From: Shinisaurus crocodilurus
Lineage: Eukaryota; Chordata; Lepidosauria; Squamata; Shinisauridae
DNA length: 64,000 nucleotides
Reading direction: 5' to 3'
Assembly (NCBI GenBank): GCA_021292165.1
Contig: CM037880.1
Coordinates: 22,966,051 to 23,030,050 of the forward strand
In this document: positions 48,260 to 61,184 of the stretch, in pieces
Position numbering within the stretch: position 1 is the first letter of the stretch
Layout: every line of letters begins with the position of its first letter
The notes under the pieces: model-generated
What the model was told of the DNA's origin: nothing
The model's input: only the letters and a program-made list of their open reading frames with translations
Databases searched by the model: none
Program-made: the position numbers and the translations under genes

Positions 48260-49439
48260 CAGTGTGGGTTCGTGTTCAGTGGCATTGCTCTTACCTTGTC
48301 TTTAAAAAATGTGTTTAATTGTTATCTTAAAAGCAACTCCTTTCTCCATCACATTTGCTTTTTCTTCTTCTTGCCTGTTCCAAAGAGGCACAACGGTAAT
48401 TCCGTCCCTTCAAACACCCAACTTTGTTTTTGTGTGGGTAATGCTTTAAAGCTAAAAATCTGGGGAGGGGCATTACAGGGGGGGGGAATATTGAACAGCA
48501 CTCAAAATTTCATGTAATAGCTAGTGTTGATGTGGATTATTCCAGCTGAGTGTGGTAAGAGAACCACAGCAGAATGTAAAAACCCATTTGTACAGTAGTA
48601 GAATATTTTCCTCCTCGTGCATTTGCTCACATGGGAAGAACGAACGAACAGCTATTAAGAATCATGAAATTTCATACGTGACCACCTTTACTTCTGTCCT
48701 CCCAAAGACAGAGATGTACTACTTACGAAAAGAAGCAGATCAGCTTGGAGCCTTACTTGTGTTGACTTCATCTTATTTGTTAAAAAATAAACCCCATAAA
48801 ATAAAATAAACAGCACTTGGGAGTGGATTTTTTAAATTAATTTCCTGCTGCTAACAGACAAAGGAAGGCTTGCAAAACGAAGGTGTATTCTGTGAGTTTG
48901 CTGGAAGGCACCAAGGGGTGAAGTTAAGAATATGGACGAAGGGTTATCCAAACAAGAAGGGCAGCTGTTCTGAATCACAGCCGAAAATGTAAGCTTTTTC
49001 CAGCCTGACAATATCTCCCTAATCCTTGATGAAAATGTTATGAAAACAAAGGGACAATGAGACAGGATTAATAAGTGGAATTTTAATAACATTGAGGGTC
49101 ACAATACGGTTACATTCTTTAAAGAGTCAACTGTCGTTCCAGGAGCCTTAGTTGTTATAATACATTTTGCTGCTTGTTAGTTTTACGAATTACAATAATA
49201 ATAGACAGAAAGTGACTTTAACATCAATGTGAAATATTAAGAACAGCTATTTGGGAATGTTATTCAGCTATACTCAGTGATTTTTCAAAGTGCTTTTCAT
49301 TTATGCTTTTTGAGGTTTTACAGCAAATCGTTCTACTCAATAAAATGCAATACATCTCATCAACTGTATTGTTAGATTTTGCTGAATCCTGGTAATGAAA
49401 TTCAAAAGGTATCCACTAGGAGCAGGGTCTTTTTAGTCC

Positions 49440-49780
49440 ATCGTTACTGGAATGCCCCTCTGGGGCGGTTGCTCTGGCATCGATAGGTCCTAATGTGGGC
49501 AGGTGCTTGCAGGAGCATCTGTCTCCTGCTGAGTACACTCACGTGTAGTGAACCGTTGGATCTGAAGCTCCTGTCTGACTTGCTGTCTCCTCTGCTCCTG
49601 GTGATAACAAGGAAGCATCTGAGAGCCAGCTGGGCACCCAGGCAGCCAGTGTAGAGACTTCTCATCCTGTCCCTCAAGGTCAGCTGCGATGCAGAGATAT
49701 GCTGGGAGCTGCAGCTCCTCCTCCGAGAAGACCCCATGTTCCAGGTCTGGGCAGGGCTGAACCCTGAAAATTAGCATGGC
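49440..49780. other. GC-richer patch with unrecognised frames
   Basis: Two overlapping minus-strand frames (97 and 95 codons) lie in a patch clearly richer in G and C than its neighbours. The frames begin MLIFRVQPCPDLEHG and MGSSRRRSCSSQHIS. I recognise no family. It may be an old transposable element or a retrocopy remnant. Confidence 0.25.
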
Positions 49781-50585
49781 ACAACACTTTCAGTTGAGCA
49801 AAATGAAGCTGTTCTTTGGTGACATCCATAAGTTGCATTAGTAAATGTTACTGAAGAAGTCATTCATTTAATGCTGGTAATGCCTCTAAACTACTACATA
49901 TTGGCAACCCAAGTCAGGTTGCCTACAATCAGATGATCAGTACAGAGGACAACCTATAAGAAATATTTATTTATCTGAAATGTTTCTGTACCACCCTCCA
50001 TCACATGCATTTCCAGGGCAGTGCGCAACATAGATAACACAAAATAATGTGTTAAAATAATGTTAAACAACCTTGAGAGGTGTGGGAGTTCATTTAAAAA
50101 AGAAGTGCTCGAGTCTTAATTGGCTCATGGCGTTGGTTGTATCCTATTGTGCCCGTGCGCTAATAGGACCCACTGCTTGCTCAACAGAGCTTTGGCAGTT
50201 CTAAAAATAACCCGAAGCAAGCAGAAATGCTCATTTCCGGAGCAGGTCATGTCAGTGGAGGTCATAGAAGACCTGTCCCGATCTGCAAACAAAAATAACT
50301 CATTTCCAGCGTTATTTTTAGAAGCACCGAAGCCTCGTTGCGCAATGGTGGGTCCTACGAGTGCAGTGGAACCAGCAGAGGCGGAGTGGCCCCATTGGAT
50401 ACTGCTCATTGAAATGAATATCTGTGTGTATCACTTGGATGTTGAGTAGCCAGATAATTGCTATTAAAAAATTAGGGACCGATTTCAAAGGCTTTTCATG
50501 CTTAAGGCTGCTTCTCATACGATATAGTGTCCTCTGTGTGGTTCTCCAGGTACAAAGCACAGAAGCTGTGAAAGGCACATGCATG

Positions 50586-50719
50586 ATGGTAGGCAACCTA
50601 TGGCCCTGCAGATGTTTTGGCCTATAACTCCCATCAGCCCTCATCTTTAGCTCTGCTGGCTAGGGATGATGGGAGTTATGGGCCAAAACATTCTGAGGGT
50701 CCCAAGTTGCCCACTCCTA
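50586..50719. mobile_element. hAT-type MITE
   Basis: 'ggtaggcaacctatggccct' at the left and 'agggtcccaagttgcccact' in inverse at the right, with inner copies 'cctataactcccatcagccc' and 'gatgggagttatgggcc'. The host duplication is not clear. Confidence 0.75.
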
Positions 50720-50739
50720 TTTTAAATACATGAGTCCAG

Positions 50740-51000
50740 TGAAACATTTATTTAAAATCATTCTTATCCCACTCTTCCTCCCTAAGGAGATCAGAGCGGC
50801 ATACATTAAAAACAATATAAACAAGCCATAGCAAGCAACAAAACTCATAGCAGCGGAAATATTTAAGAGGGCTCCAAAGCCTGATCAAATATTTTTTGTT
50901 TAACTTCCTTCCTAATGCAAGCAGTGAAGGGGGCATGTAGGGGATGGAGTTCCAGAGGCAATGGGGGGGGGGGGGCTAACACAAAAAAGGCCCTCTCACA
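50740..51000. repeat. Old interspersed repeat, unclassified
   Basis: Same family as 1690-2005 and 51562-52240: tttatttaaaatc edge, ggcatacattaaaaac, then 'gatggagttccagaggcaat' and aaaaaggccctctcac. A poly-G run at 50966-50976 lies inside it. Confidence 0.45.
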
Positions 51001-51040
51001 TGTTATCATTTTATGAACAAATAGCAAGAAGGGCCTTTAC

Positions 51041-51250
51041 ATAAGAATGTAAGATCATAAGAGGAGCCATGCTGGATCAGGCCAAGGGTTCATCTAGTCC
51101 AGCATTCTGTTCACACAGTGACCAACCAGCTGTTTGTGGAAAGCCCACAAGCAGGACATGAGTGCAATAGCACCTTCCTGCCCATGTTCCCCAGCAACTG
51201 GATTACATCGGCATACTGCCTTTATAGAAGATCTCAGTTTTGGGGCAGGA
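51041..51250 (-). mobile_element. CR1 3' end fragment
   Basis: 'aggagccatgctggatcagg', 'ttcatctagtccagcattct' and 'cacaagcaggacatgagtgc' on +. The same tail continues into coding sequence in the longer copy at 54079. Confidence 0.85.
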
Positions 51251-51420
51251 TTATTTGGGAGAAAGCAGTCCTTATGAACTGACTTTACTTTAAACTAAAG
51301 ACATGTTAATTGTAACACACAAATACACACATGTCTTTGCATGTCCATTTTCATCTATCTGAAGTCATTGTGTTTGCAGCTTAGTAGTAGCTACTTTTGC
51401 TTCATCCACACTTTGCAATT

Positions 51421-51561
51421 TGTGTGGCGAGAGTGCCAGACTTAAAATCAGGGAGACACAGGTTTAAATCCTCACTCAGCCATGAAGTTCACTGGGTGAC
51501 CTTGGGTCACTCACTTCTCTAAGACTAACCTACCTCACAGGGTTGTTGTGAGGATAAAATG
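51421..51561 (+). mobile_element. Sauria SINE, 5' two thirds
   Basis: tRNA-like head with 'aggtttaaatcctcactcag' (B box), 'catgaagttcactgggtgac', and gttgttgtgaggataaaatg. The tail is missing; the old repeat follows directly. Confidence 0.85.
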
Positions 51562-52240
51562 TAGTGCTTTTATGCTGCCTTTCAGGGTGCAAACTCTCCT
51601 AAGGCAGATTATACTACATAGAATACAATAAACAATCATAAAAAAAAAAAGAGAGCCAGTGTGGCGTAGTGGTGAGAGTGTTGGACTGGGACTCGGGAGA
51701 TCCGGGTTCTAGTCCCCGCTCAGCCACAAAACTCACTGGGTGACTTTGGGCCAGTCACTGCCTCTCAGCCTAACCTACCTCACAAGGTTGTTGTGAGGAT
51801 AAAATGGAGAGGAGGAAGGAGGATTATGTAAGCCGCCTTGGGTTCCTTGCAGGAAAAAAGGCGGGGTATAAATGTAATAAACAAATAAATAAATAATGAC
51901 TAATTAAACCCAAAATAATTTGACAGCAGATGAAACCTATAATTTTAGCTCAGCTAAAAGGTTTAAAACAATGTCACAACTAGCATCATTATAAAACCAT
52001 CAGGGGAAAAAACGCTGAACAAGATGGCTTTTCAAAGCCTGTTTCAAAACCTGGATCAAAGGGGCCATTCATACCTCAGTAGGTAAATAATTCCACAGAC
52101 GTGGGGCCACCACTGAAAGGTCCCCTCTCCATGCCCACCAACCCAATTGATCTTACTGGCAAACATATGAGGACATGTTCTGAAGCTGTTCTCAGTATAC
52201 AGGCAGATTCATATAGGTAAAGGTGGTCCTTCAAGTACTA
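51562..52240. repeat. Old interspersed repeat, split by a Sauria SINE
   Basis: Left part 51562-51650 (gctgcctttcagggtgcaaa, 'gaatacaataaacaatc') and right part about 51896-52240 ('tggcttttcaaagcctgttt', 'aattccacagacgtggggcc', 'ggtggtccttcaagta'). It is interrupted by the SINE at 51651-51895. Confidence 0.45.
51651..51895 (+). mobile_element. Sauria SINE, full length
   Basis: The best-preserved copy: gagagccagtgtggcgtagt, 'gggttctagtccccgctcag', 'actgggtgactttgggccag', gttgttgtgaggataaaatg, gccgccttgggttccttgc, 'aggcggggtataaatgtaat' and (AAAT)n. The level of preservation suggests a young insertion. Confidence 0.95.
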
Positions 52241-52364
52241 GGACACTTACCTGGAAAAAATTATGTGGAACATTGTACACTTGCTGAGTTCTGATGTTGC
52301 GGGAGGCTGATATTTTATGCAAATATTTTATGGCATGACCATGATGGATGTGCGCTTTTGTTGA

Positions 52365-52754
<390 letters not shown>

Positions 52755-53435
52755 TAATGCTTATATATTTTAAACATCATGCTTGTGCAGATGCATATTA
52801 TAGCCGATGGTTCAATATATGGTCATCTGTGTGCATGTCATTAGGCACTTTTGAAAAGATGGAAAAGCCAAGTAATTCCAGTTTGTATTTTAAAATAATT
52901 CCTAAACAACTAACTTCTGATTGTTTGGGGGCACTGATAAGGTGCCCTTATACTTAATGATTGTATCCTAACCCTAACCACCTTAGAATACTTGGCTTTT
53001 GTTTAACCTACAGTGAACTAAAAGTCCTGTCCCAATCAGATTTACTTCAATATCAGTCCCATTATTTTCAGTGAGACTTATTGTTGAGGACTCCGGGGTT
53101 TGAACCGAACACCACATAGATGGAGGCTGGGACTTAGAAAGCGACCTGGTATCGTGGGCATTGTTTTGGGTGCAGAAGGAAATAAAAACATGCAACATCA
53201 GCCCTTGGAACTGGCAGGCAGTATAAAGCCTTTGAATTTGCAGGCCTGCTATAAATATTAGGGATCTGGTCAACAGGGCGGTATATCTGCTTGCTACACT
53301 CCGGATTCCAGTTCATTCCAGCCTAGCCCTAGCTCTGGCTTCAGCTCTAGCCTCAATCCTGGTTCTAGATCAAGTTCTCAGATTCAGCAACAGGCACCAG
53401 GAGCCCTTAGTTGGGTGGCGGTTGTGTTCAAATGA

Positions 53436-54075
53436 AAACAACGAAGAGCCTTCTAATCCCGTAAAGGCCAGAAGATTTATGGCGGCTTTTATGGGTCAGA
53501 GTCCAGTTCATCAGATGCAAGAAGTGGCATTTAAGTGAATAGGTATAGGTATTGTGGGAAGACTGGGGACAGCGGAAAAAAATAAGTCAAAGTAAGGCCT
53601 AAAGGCTAAAAAATGCAAGAAATAGAAGTTGGTATGTCAGATGACTATGCAGAGCACAAAAAATAGATGAAGACCAGGTCTCCTGACCTGAGACCCCTCA
53701 AGATGAATAGTTCTAGCAAGGTGAATAGTGTAAACAAGTATTGAAAGAGAGCATTTGATAATTTCAGCCACCCCATCAACCTGTATCTGGATCACTTCAT
53801 GCATCAGGTTCACTTTCTGGACACCACAGTGCAACTATGCACATAAACATCAGGCAGAAATCATCAGGCAGTATACGTACCTGTACACTCTCAGTTTTCA
53901 CCCAACGTGTGATCAATTGCCATCAGCCAAGTCCTACCATTTGAGCAGTCAGTTTTTGCTCTAGTAAGGTTTTGCTTCAGACAGGAATGGACACCTGCAG
54001 GATTTATATCGGGCATTCTTAAAACAACAATACTCACCTAGAAAAGGGAAGAAACAGATTGGTATGGTCAGATTA
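53436..54075 (+). mobile_element. Penelope-like retroelement remnant
   Basis: Around 53755-54050 the + strand gives FTFW..., YTYLYTLSFHP and later FRQEWTPAGFI. In Penelope-like reverse transcriptases a FLD box, a Y-LH-SFHP box and a GYP-type box occur in this order. The upstream part ('gggtcagagtccagttcatc', 'agatgcaag') resembles a common reptile repeat end. A minus-strand relative is at 56515-56640. Heavily decayed; the assignment is tentative. Confidence 0.42.
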
Positions 54076-54078
54076 CAA

Positions 54079-54550
54079 TGTAAGAACTTAAAAGCCATGT
54101 TGGATCAAACCAAAAGCCTTTCTAGTCCAGCATTGTGTTTGCACAGTGGCCAGCTAGATGCCCATGGGAAGCCCACAAGCAGTACTTGAGAACAATTTTG
54201 CACCCTCCTGCTTGTGTTCCTCAGCAACTTGTTTTGAGAGGCATATTGCCTCTGTATGGAGTTAATAGATAGCCATTGTGATTAGTAGCTGTTGATAGCC
54301 TTCTCCTCCATGAATTTGTTTAGTCTCCTTTTAAAGCTGTCTTAAGTTGGTGGCCATCACAACATCTTGTGGTAGCGAATTCCATAGTTTGACTGTATGC
54401 TGTGTGAAGAAATACAATACTTCCTTTTATCTGTCCTGAATCTTCCATCACTCCGCTTCATTGAATAACCCCGGGTTGTAGGATTTTGAGAGAGGAAGAA
54501 AAACTCCACTTCCTCTCCACTTTTTCTACACTCTCCGTAATGTATGCATG
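54079..54550 (-). mobile_element. CR1 LINE, 3' end of ORF2 plus tail
   Basis: The tail starts at 54079 (taagaacttaaaagccatgt on +). On the minus strand the coding end shows NPTTRGYSMKRSDGRFRTDKR, then a frame slip and a worn VKLWN..PQDV-type block, then the stop region. 5'-truncated. Confidence 0.85.
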
Positions 54551-55985
54551 CAAGGTTCATCTACTACACGACTTTCTTTCGAAGTGAGGACAAAGGGCGA
54601 AGCAGTGAAGAGAGGGTAGCAGTGTCAAATTATCATGCAGATCACAAATTAAGACAGGATGCAATCAAATTAGTATAAGATCTAATCAGAGTGGGTGAGT
54701 GGCTACTGGTGTTGGACAGTGTAAATAAACATCTGCAGAGAGACAATTACTGTCTGTAGTGAGGCAGCCACTCTCAATCCTCATTGAGACCTAGTTTCGC
54801 AATGTCAGATCCGCTGATAAGCAACTTCATGCTAGAGGCTCCCCTTTCAATGTTTGATGGAGTATGGCAACTTTAAGGTCTGTTACAGAATTTCCTGGGG
54901 CTTAAATTATGGCCCATAGTTTCTGATTATTAGCTTTTATTCTATTGTGTAAGGTGGGAGAAGGGAAGGTCTTGCTGGTCTTGGCTTGTACCTCATTAAA
55001 AGACACGCAGCGGAACAAGCCCTTGATGGTATCAGATATGTTCTTTGGCCTGTGATATTGTTGGCTGAGTAGATATGGGGACTGGGGTTTGTTGTGGGAC
55101 CTAGTTCCTGGGTTCGTACCTATGTTTGGTCCTTTCAGAGATTGTGCAGGGGTGGAGACCTGGCTGGGCTTGCTCCCATTGTTGCTTCACCTATTGCTTC
55201 AGCATTCTGGAAATGGGTAGGGTGGGACACCAGGGATGAGCATGAGTCCAAGCCACTGGGGTGGCGATATAAACTGCATGAGGAAGGTAGAGAGGAGAGA
55301 GCCAGGGAACTCCAGAGAGCTGGAAGTCCAAGTGGTGGAGACTGATGAGTACCAAGGCAAGCTTCGTTTCGTGGGGATTAGTGGAGATTACATGCTAGGA
55401 GATAGATTTATTAAGGAGGAGGTATAGCAAAAGCTTTGATTTCCCTGATGCGTTAGCTACCCCTAGGCCATGGTGGAGGTACTAAATTGACTCTGTGGGG
55501 TCATATCTGTATGGGAGTTCATCACATGCCCATTGATGATGCATAGTTACTTCAGTTTGGTGGTGGTGGGACTGTAAACATGTGGCCTGTGGCAGGGGAG
55601 GATTACCTCCAAAATGGGTTGTAATTGTAGATCTGTCCCATTTCTGCCACCCCTGCCATGTGGTTCAAAATCCTGCCTTTGCCAGGAGCAGTCCCATTAG
55701 TCAAGGATAAGCAAGTTCAGGTTATCAGGGAAGCTGTGCAACAGGGACCACGGCAAGAGAGATGTTGTTTCAACAAAGGCTTAGCATCCCAACTGAGAAG
55801 CTTTATAGATGATTTTGCTGCCCAATCCTTTCCTAGTTTATCATTAGGCCCCTCTAAGGAGACCTGTCAGCATCTGCCAACACCTTTTGACCCTCACAGA
55901 CGCTAGGGCAGGCAATAGGATCCTTCTCCTCTGAGGCCTCATCAGGTTCCAGGGTCGTCCTGCCATGATACCTGGGTTTATTTCT

Positions 55986-56223
55986 TTGTTTATATATGTG
56001 TACATTTATATCCCACTTTTTTTCCACTTGCAAGGACACCAATATGGCTTACATGGTCTTGCTCCTCTCCATTTTATCCTCAAACCAACCCTGTGAGGTA
56101 GATTAGGCTGAGAGTCAGTGACTGGCCCAAAGTCACCCAATGAGCTTCATGGCCAAGTGGGGACTAGAACCCGGATCTCCCGAATCCCAGTCCAACACTC
56201 TAGCCACTACCCCACACTGGCTC
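55986..56223 (-). mobile_element. Sauria SINE, near full length
   Basis: On the minus strand: gagccagtgtggggtagtgg head, 'gggttctagtccccacttgg', 'cattgggtgactttgggcc' and 'aggataaaatggagag'. The tail is degenerate. Confidence 0.92.
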
Positions 56224-56235
56224 CCAATAGGCATG

Positions 56236-56510
56236 GTGTTCTAATCCCCGCTTACCTATAAAGTTCACTGGATGACAGGGTTGTTGTGAGGATATAATGC
56301 AGAGGGGGGCACCTTGTAAGCCACTCAGAGCAATTTGCGGGAAGGGCAGGAGAAAAATGTGATGAATCGATAATAAATTATATGTTGTTTATCACATTTC
56401 TATCCCATCCTCACAGGGCTGTTATGAGGATATTAGGGTGGGGGTGAGGGAGCTAGGTAAGTCACCCAGAGCATGTTGGGGAAAGGGGGGGGAATAAAGA
56501 TGTCATTAAA
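56236..56510 (+). mobile_element. Two worn Sauria SINE-like copies
   Basis: 56236-56378 has gttctaatccccgcttacc, ttcactggatgac, gttgttgtgaggatataatg and 'ccactcagagcaatttgcgg'. 56395-56505 repeats 'ctgttatgaggatatta' and 'gtcacccagagcatgttggg'. Both have internal deletions. Confidence 0.6.
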
Positions 56511-56514
56511 TTAA

Positions 56515-56640
56515 TATATATAATATAATATAGGCATGATATAATATAGGTATGTGTAATTGTTAGTTGGTATTTATATGCATAAATGTACGGTATTGCC
56601 CAGAAAGTGAACCTGCTACATGGTTGATGGTGTGGAAATC
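56515..56640 (-). mobile_element. Penelope-like fragment (relative of 53755)
   Basis: The inverse of 'gcccagaaagtgaacctgct' and 'tatttatatgcataaatgta' matches the 53780-53870 text (caggttcactttctggacac, 'tatgcacataaacatcagg') at many positions, in the opposite orientation. Confidence 0.45.
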
Positions 56641-57087
56641 GTTTTTGGGGTTTTTTTTCCCTCTTTTCTTCCGCCACCCCACTTTTTTCTTTCAAAATGC
56701 ATAATGTGGCCATTTTCTACATTCTATGAAGTGGGCTCTGGCCATGTTAAAGTGCCACAGGAGTCTTCATTATGGGAAGCTGATAACGTCCTGTGAGTTC
56801 TGAAACTTCTGACGAGCAGTGCCCGTCATTGAAACACACATTAAAAGGAGTAATATACCTGCTTTTCTGAAAGTTGAAATAGGATACCGTTTAATCAGTA
56901 ATGAAATATATATAACATGAGCAGCATACTTTTAATGATAATCAGCAGTTTGTTCACAAGTTATGGGAACTGATCCTTTTGTAAGGATGTCGCAGAATAT
57001 GAGAACCTTTTAGGAGGGATCACTACTTGGTAGTTTATGGGCAGTTGCCAATTTGCCATTCTCATCTTACTAGTATAATGTACACAT

Positions 57088-57451
57088 CAGGGGTGTAGAA
57101 CCTCAGGCCTGGGGGCCAAATCCGGCCCTCTGGGGTTCCCCAGGTGGCCACACTCCCTTCCTGTGGCTCCATCCATTTCCCATGACCACCAAGATGCTTG
57201 GTGGCATCTTGGCTTTTGTGCGGTTCCCCTGCCCCTATTCTAAAAGGTTGAATTGCTTCTACTATGACTTAGTGGCAATAAGAACTTTAAGCTAAAATAG
57301 GCTGGTATTTTTTGTATTTTGGACCTGCCCCTTTTGCCCCGCCTCTTTTGCCTTAGGTCCCACCCGCCCCAGGTAGTGTGACCCCCCCCCCCCCGAGAGC
57401 TTTTCTGGAATGGAATTCAGCCCATGGGCTGAAAGAGGTTTCAAACCGCCA
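57088..57451. mobile_element. hAT-type non-autonomous element (364 bp)
   Basis: Starts CAGGGGTGTAGAACCTCAGG and ends ctgaaagaggtttcaaacc, in an 8-bp duplication with one mismatch (gtacacat, gtatacat). A poly-C run lies at about 57380-57394. A related piece is at 45092. Confidence 0.78.
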
Positions 57452-58060
57452 GTATACATTTCCAGAAGGGTTAATATTTCTGAAGGTGGGGGAGAGTGAT
57501 AACTAACCATGCACTCCTGCATGCCCAACAGGCTCAGAGATATCATTAAATGAAGGCAAGCAAATATCATTCAGCGACCCTGCTTAATAGTCCCAGTAGT
57601 CCGAATTAAGCATTTCTAACCAAGCCTTTTACATATATCTATATTCTATTGTAGGATTCCTGGCCTTGGATATGTGTTGTTGTTGTTTTAAGTCCAAGAA
57701 AATGCAATATATATGTAAATGTTGTTCTTTTTAACACTGGTGGGGCTTTTAAAACTCAAATCTCCACTTTCTCATACGTGTTGGCGACTTGCCGCAGCAA
57801 GTGGTGATATGCTAGCATGTGAATATAACATGTTGTACTTGCCTGTGATATGGAAGTGACTGACACCAATGCATGACGGTTACTAGGCTTGTTGCTGGGG
57901 CCTTATTTTGTCCAGGCAATATTGTCTGCATAATATTGCATATTTGCATGAAGAGTGATGTTGCCAGTGTCCTCTAACTTTAAAGATAATATAAATAGTG
58001 GATGCATGTGGGGAAGTGGGCACTAACCGGGCTAACCGTTATACATTTACCTTTTAACAG

Positions 58061-58105
58061 TAGCTGACGAGACTAAGCTCAGTACAATGGATGACCAGAA
58101 AACAG
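58061..58105 (+). CDS. PARD3: PARD3 exon (45 nt), cassette-type
   Basis: 45 nt between accttttaacag and gtaaga, phase 1-1. It encodes 15 residues, VADETKLSTMDDQKT with the split Gly codons on either side. Mammalian PARD3 has an exon of the same size and similar text (ADETKLN-type, DDQK) at this place, reported as alternatively spliced (often called exon 17b). Being symmetric, it can be skipped without a frameshift, joining SKSMDLG directly to the following exon outside the window. It lies about 5.5 kb after the previous exon. The next exon, which should open with Ser-Pro-Ser-type text leading to the aPKC site, was not found before 64000. Confidence 0.94.
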
Positions 58106-60203
58106 GTAAGAATTGACCGTAAGGTGGTTGCCATAGAAACCTTGGTCACAGCAGCTTACCACAATTACAGAACTGCCAATCACAGTGCATGGGAAAATAA
58201 TATTTCAATAGTTGCATGACTCTCTTTATTTTTGTCACAAATAACTCAGATATTATGAAATATGATAATTAATTTACAATATTGTAGAACCGTAGCAAGG
58301 ATGAGAAAAATTACATGTAGGAAAGTGAGTCTAGAAACTCAGTTCTTAAAAGATGTAATCATTCTCTAGGGCTTTTGGGGTAATAATATGTCCTTTGGTC
58401 TATAGCCTCGACTTAGAGCAAAATGCTTTAAGAAATCCTGAGTATTTATCTACAGGCACTGTTAATGCCAGATTTTCCCATTGTGCTTTTAACCACAAAG
58501 TTCCCATCATCCTTGGATATACACCTAAATGGAGCCTCCATCTTTGCCACAAATAGGCAATCCGATAACGTGGGGCTGCCGTTTAGGCTGTTTGTTGAGC
58601 CTTCCCCTTCCCTTGTCAGGAATTAGAACAAAAGAATCTAATAAATAGAATGTGTGCCATAAGCCATGCATTGGAGGCAGTTTGCTTTTTGTGTAATGGT
58701 CATGATGCCAGCTTTGAACGCATGAATTTATTAGCAATTAAAATAATGCACCAGCTGCAATTATGAGCCTTTATAATTTATTAATGCAAGTTAACTTTTG
58801 ACCTTTGGAATGTTGTTTTAATTAGGGTAGATCTAGAGGACACAGTAACATTCCATACAGAGAAACAGTGACATTACTTAGTTCTAATTAGGGACGATTC
58901 ACCTTTGAATCCTGAAAATGTTACTTATTTCCAGCATGACTCATTGAATAGGGCACTGATTATTAATGTGGGGTTTTTTTTATATAATTGGCTCTCTGGT
59001 TAATCACATTGTGAAGCATAAACATTCTACTGGAAAACTATATTTAAAAAGAACTGGTGGCATTCAAGCATTTATATAAGAACTAGAGTAGCTCGGAGAT
59101 CTTACTAAGCGAGCTGTTGCAGCATTGCAGTGACTTGCATGCAGACATTACATACTGAGATTAGTCTCATTAAGTGGCATTTATCAAAGCATGTGGAGTT
59201 TAAATGTGCATCATTTTATAGGATTGGAATTCTATTATCCAGTCCTGTGACTGTTGCCTGAGCCGACAGGCATGCGTCCAAGTAATATGATGAAATGCTA
59301 ATTTAACAAAAAATGATTTTTCGTTTTCTTACTTCTTGATCCTACAGATTTTTCTTGCATTTATGCCTGCAAGGCATAATATTCTAGTTTTGCAACACTG
59401 TGCTTGTTTGTACACCCATCCTGAATCCTTGACACGTCTACACAGCAAGAGCAGTATCCAACAAGACACAAGCACTAATGCAAATGATGTTGTGCTCGCG
59501 TAAAGGACCTCTAACACATCACCAATAGCGTTCGCTGGTGTGATTGTTTTTCTGGGAAATTCCGCCATGCCAACTAATACTATTGGTGTTATGCTGGAGA
59601 TTCCTTACACTGGTGCAATGTAATTTACACTAGCACTCGTCTTACTGAATACTGCTGGAAGGAACTTCCTTTTTATAATTCAGATCTTTTAACACATACT
59701 TCTGTTTTTGTTTTGTTTTCAAACTCCCACAATGCCTCCTGTGTGGTCTCACAGGTCTTCCTTGATTTGCTCTAATTCCACATTTTCACAGCTCTCCAGT
59801 CTCATCTGTTTCTTATCCCAAGAAACAGATTGAGCAAACTTTGATCAAATTCTTCTTGATTTCCTCTGGTTTTGTATACTAGTCTCTTTCTTACAGCAAG
59901 CATAGTCAGGTCCATAACCCTTGGGTTCAGGCTGTCAGCACTTGTTGAATAAGTCTTTTGCACTGACCATGCATATTGTAAGGGAAATGACCGCTTGCAT
60001 TTAAAGGAACACCGTTTTTTACTTTCTTTTGTGAGAATTCAAACTATTCCATGTGGAAGCGTCTGCTAACAACCATGAAGGCACACTTGGATTACAGGGC
60101 AATGACCCTAAGCCACAAACCACCTGGGCCATTCAAAATAAATATTTGGTGGTTCTTTCCTTTAAAAAAAAAAAAAAAACCCAAAATACTTTTTAATATG
60201 ATT

Positions 60204-60207
<4 letters not shown>

Positions 60208-60235
<28 letters not shown>
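60208..60235. repeat. (CT)n microsatellite
   Basis: About 13 CT units; a poly-A run lies at 60163-60179. Confidence 0.95.
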
Positions 60236-61184
60236 CTTGATGCAGAGCAGAATTTTCATTTGACTTGTAGAGTTCTCTTGTTAAAAGCTGGGATACTGAA
60301 TGAACCTGTGTTGTCATTTCATTTTTTAAAAAAGCAACTTAGGTTATAAAAGATAAATATTTAATATATGTGGTGAAACGTATTTCACTGAAGTATATAA
60401 ACTGTTCCATAAAAAGTGGAACATATTTACATTGGCAGAGTAAACTTGAACCTGTTTAAAAATGGCAGTTGGGTTTAATTGTATTGACCTCAAATGGGAA
60501 AGTAAGGTTCTCACCAGGACAGAATCTACTCTAATAGATTTAAAAATTATTTTTCTTTTTTCAGTTCACTTGAATTGCCTAATCCTTGTCAGTGTTTACA
60601 GTTCATTCTAAAGGTCAGAAGTATATTCAGTAGCAATTGAGTATGGCTCATTTATTCAGCCTTAAGCGTACAGTAACTATGATGGGTTATTTCCATATTC
60701 ACCTTGTCATAATGCTAACAATAGGTCTTGGAGAACAAAAGGGCTTATTAAAATAACATGATGTTCACGATAGGCATTCATCAGTGTGTGTCTGTGTGTG
60801 CATGTGTGTGTTGGGGGAGTTAATGATCTTTTTCAGTAATTGATATAATTGCAGTTTTAGAATCCCCCCCCCCCATCAAAATACCACTCCCTTATCATGT
60901 GGACTAAACTATTAAATAGAACAGCTTATTTAGAATTATGTACTCATCAACACTAATGATCTAGTTTCCCTGAAACCACTGAGACCGTACCAGTGCAGCG
61001 AAGGAAAAATCTCCCCAAGCTTCAGGATCTGAAACATTTGCTCCATGAAATGCCCTTGTGAGGCTAATGATCAGTCACCATGGCTGGAAATCTCTGGAAA
61101 TGATGTGAGGTTAATGATTGTATAAATGCACTCCCGCATGCATACTGTGAAACCACAAGTTTGAGGTGCTAAAAATGTTCATTG

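Noticed and set aside
51651..51725. tRNA gene in the Sauria SINE head
   Set aside because: A/B-box-like text is present, but no full cloverleaf with a plausible anticodon could be drawn; it is the SINE promoter.
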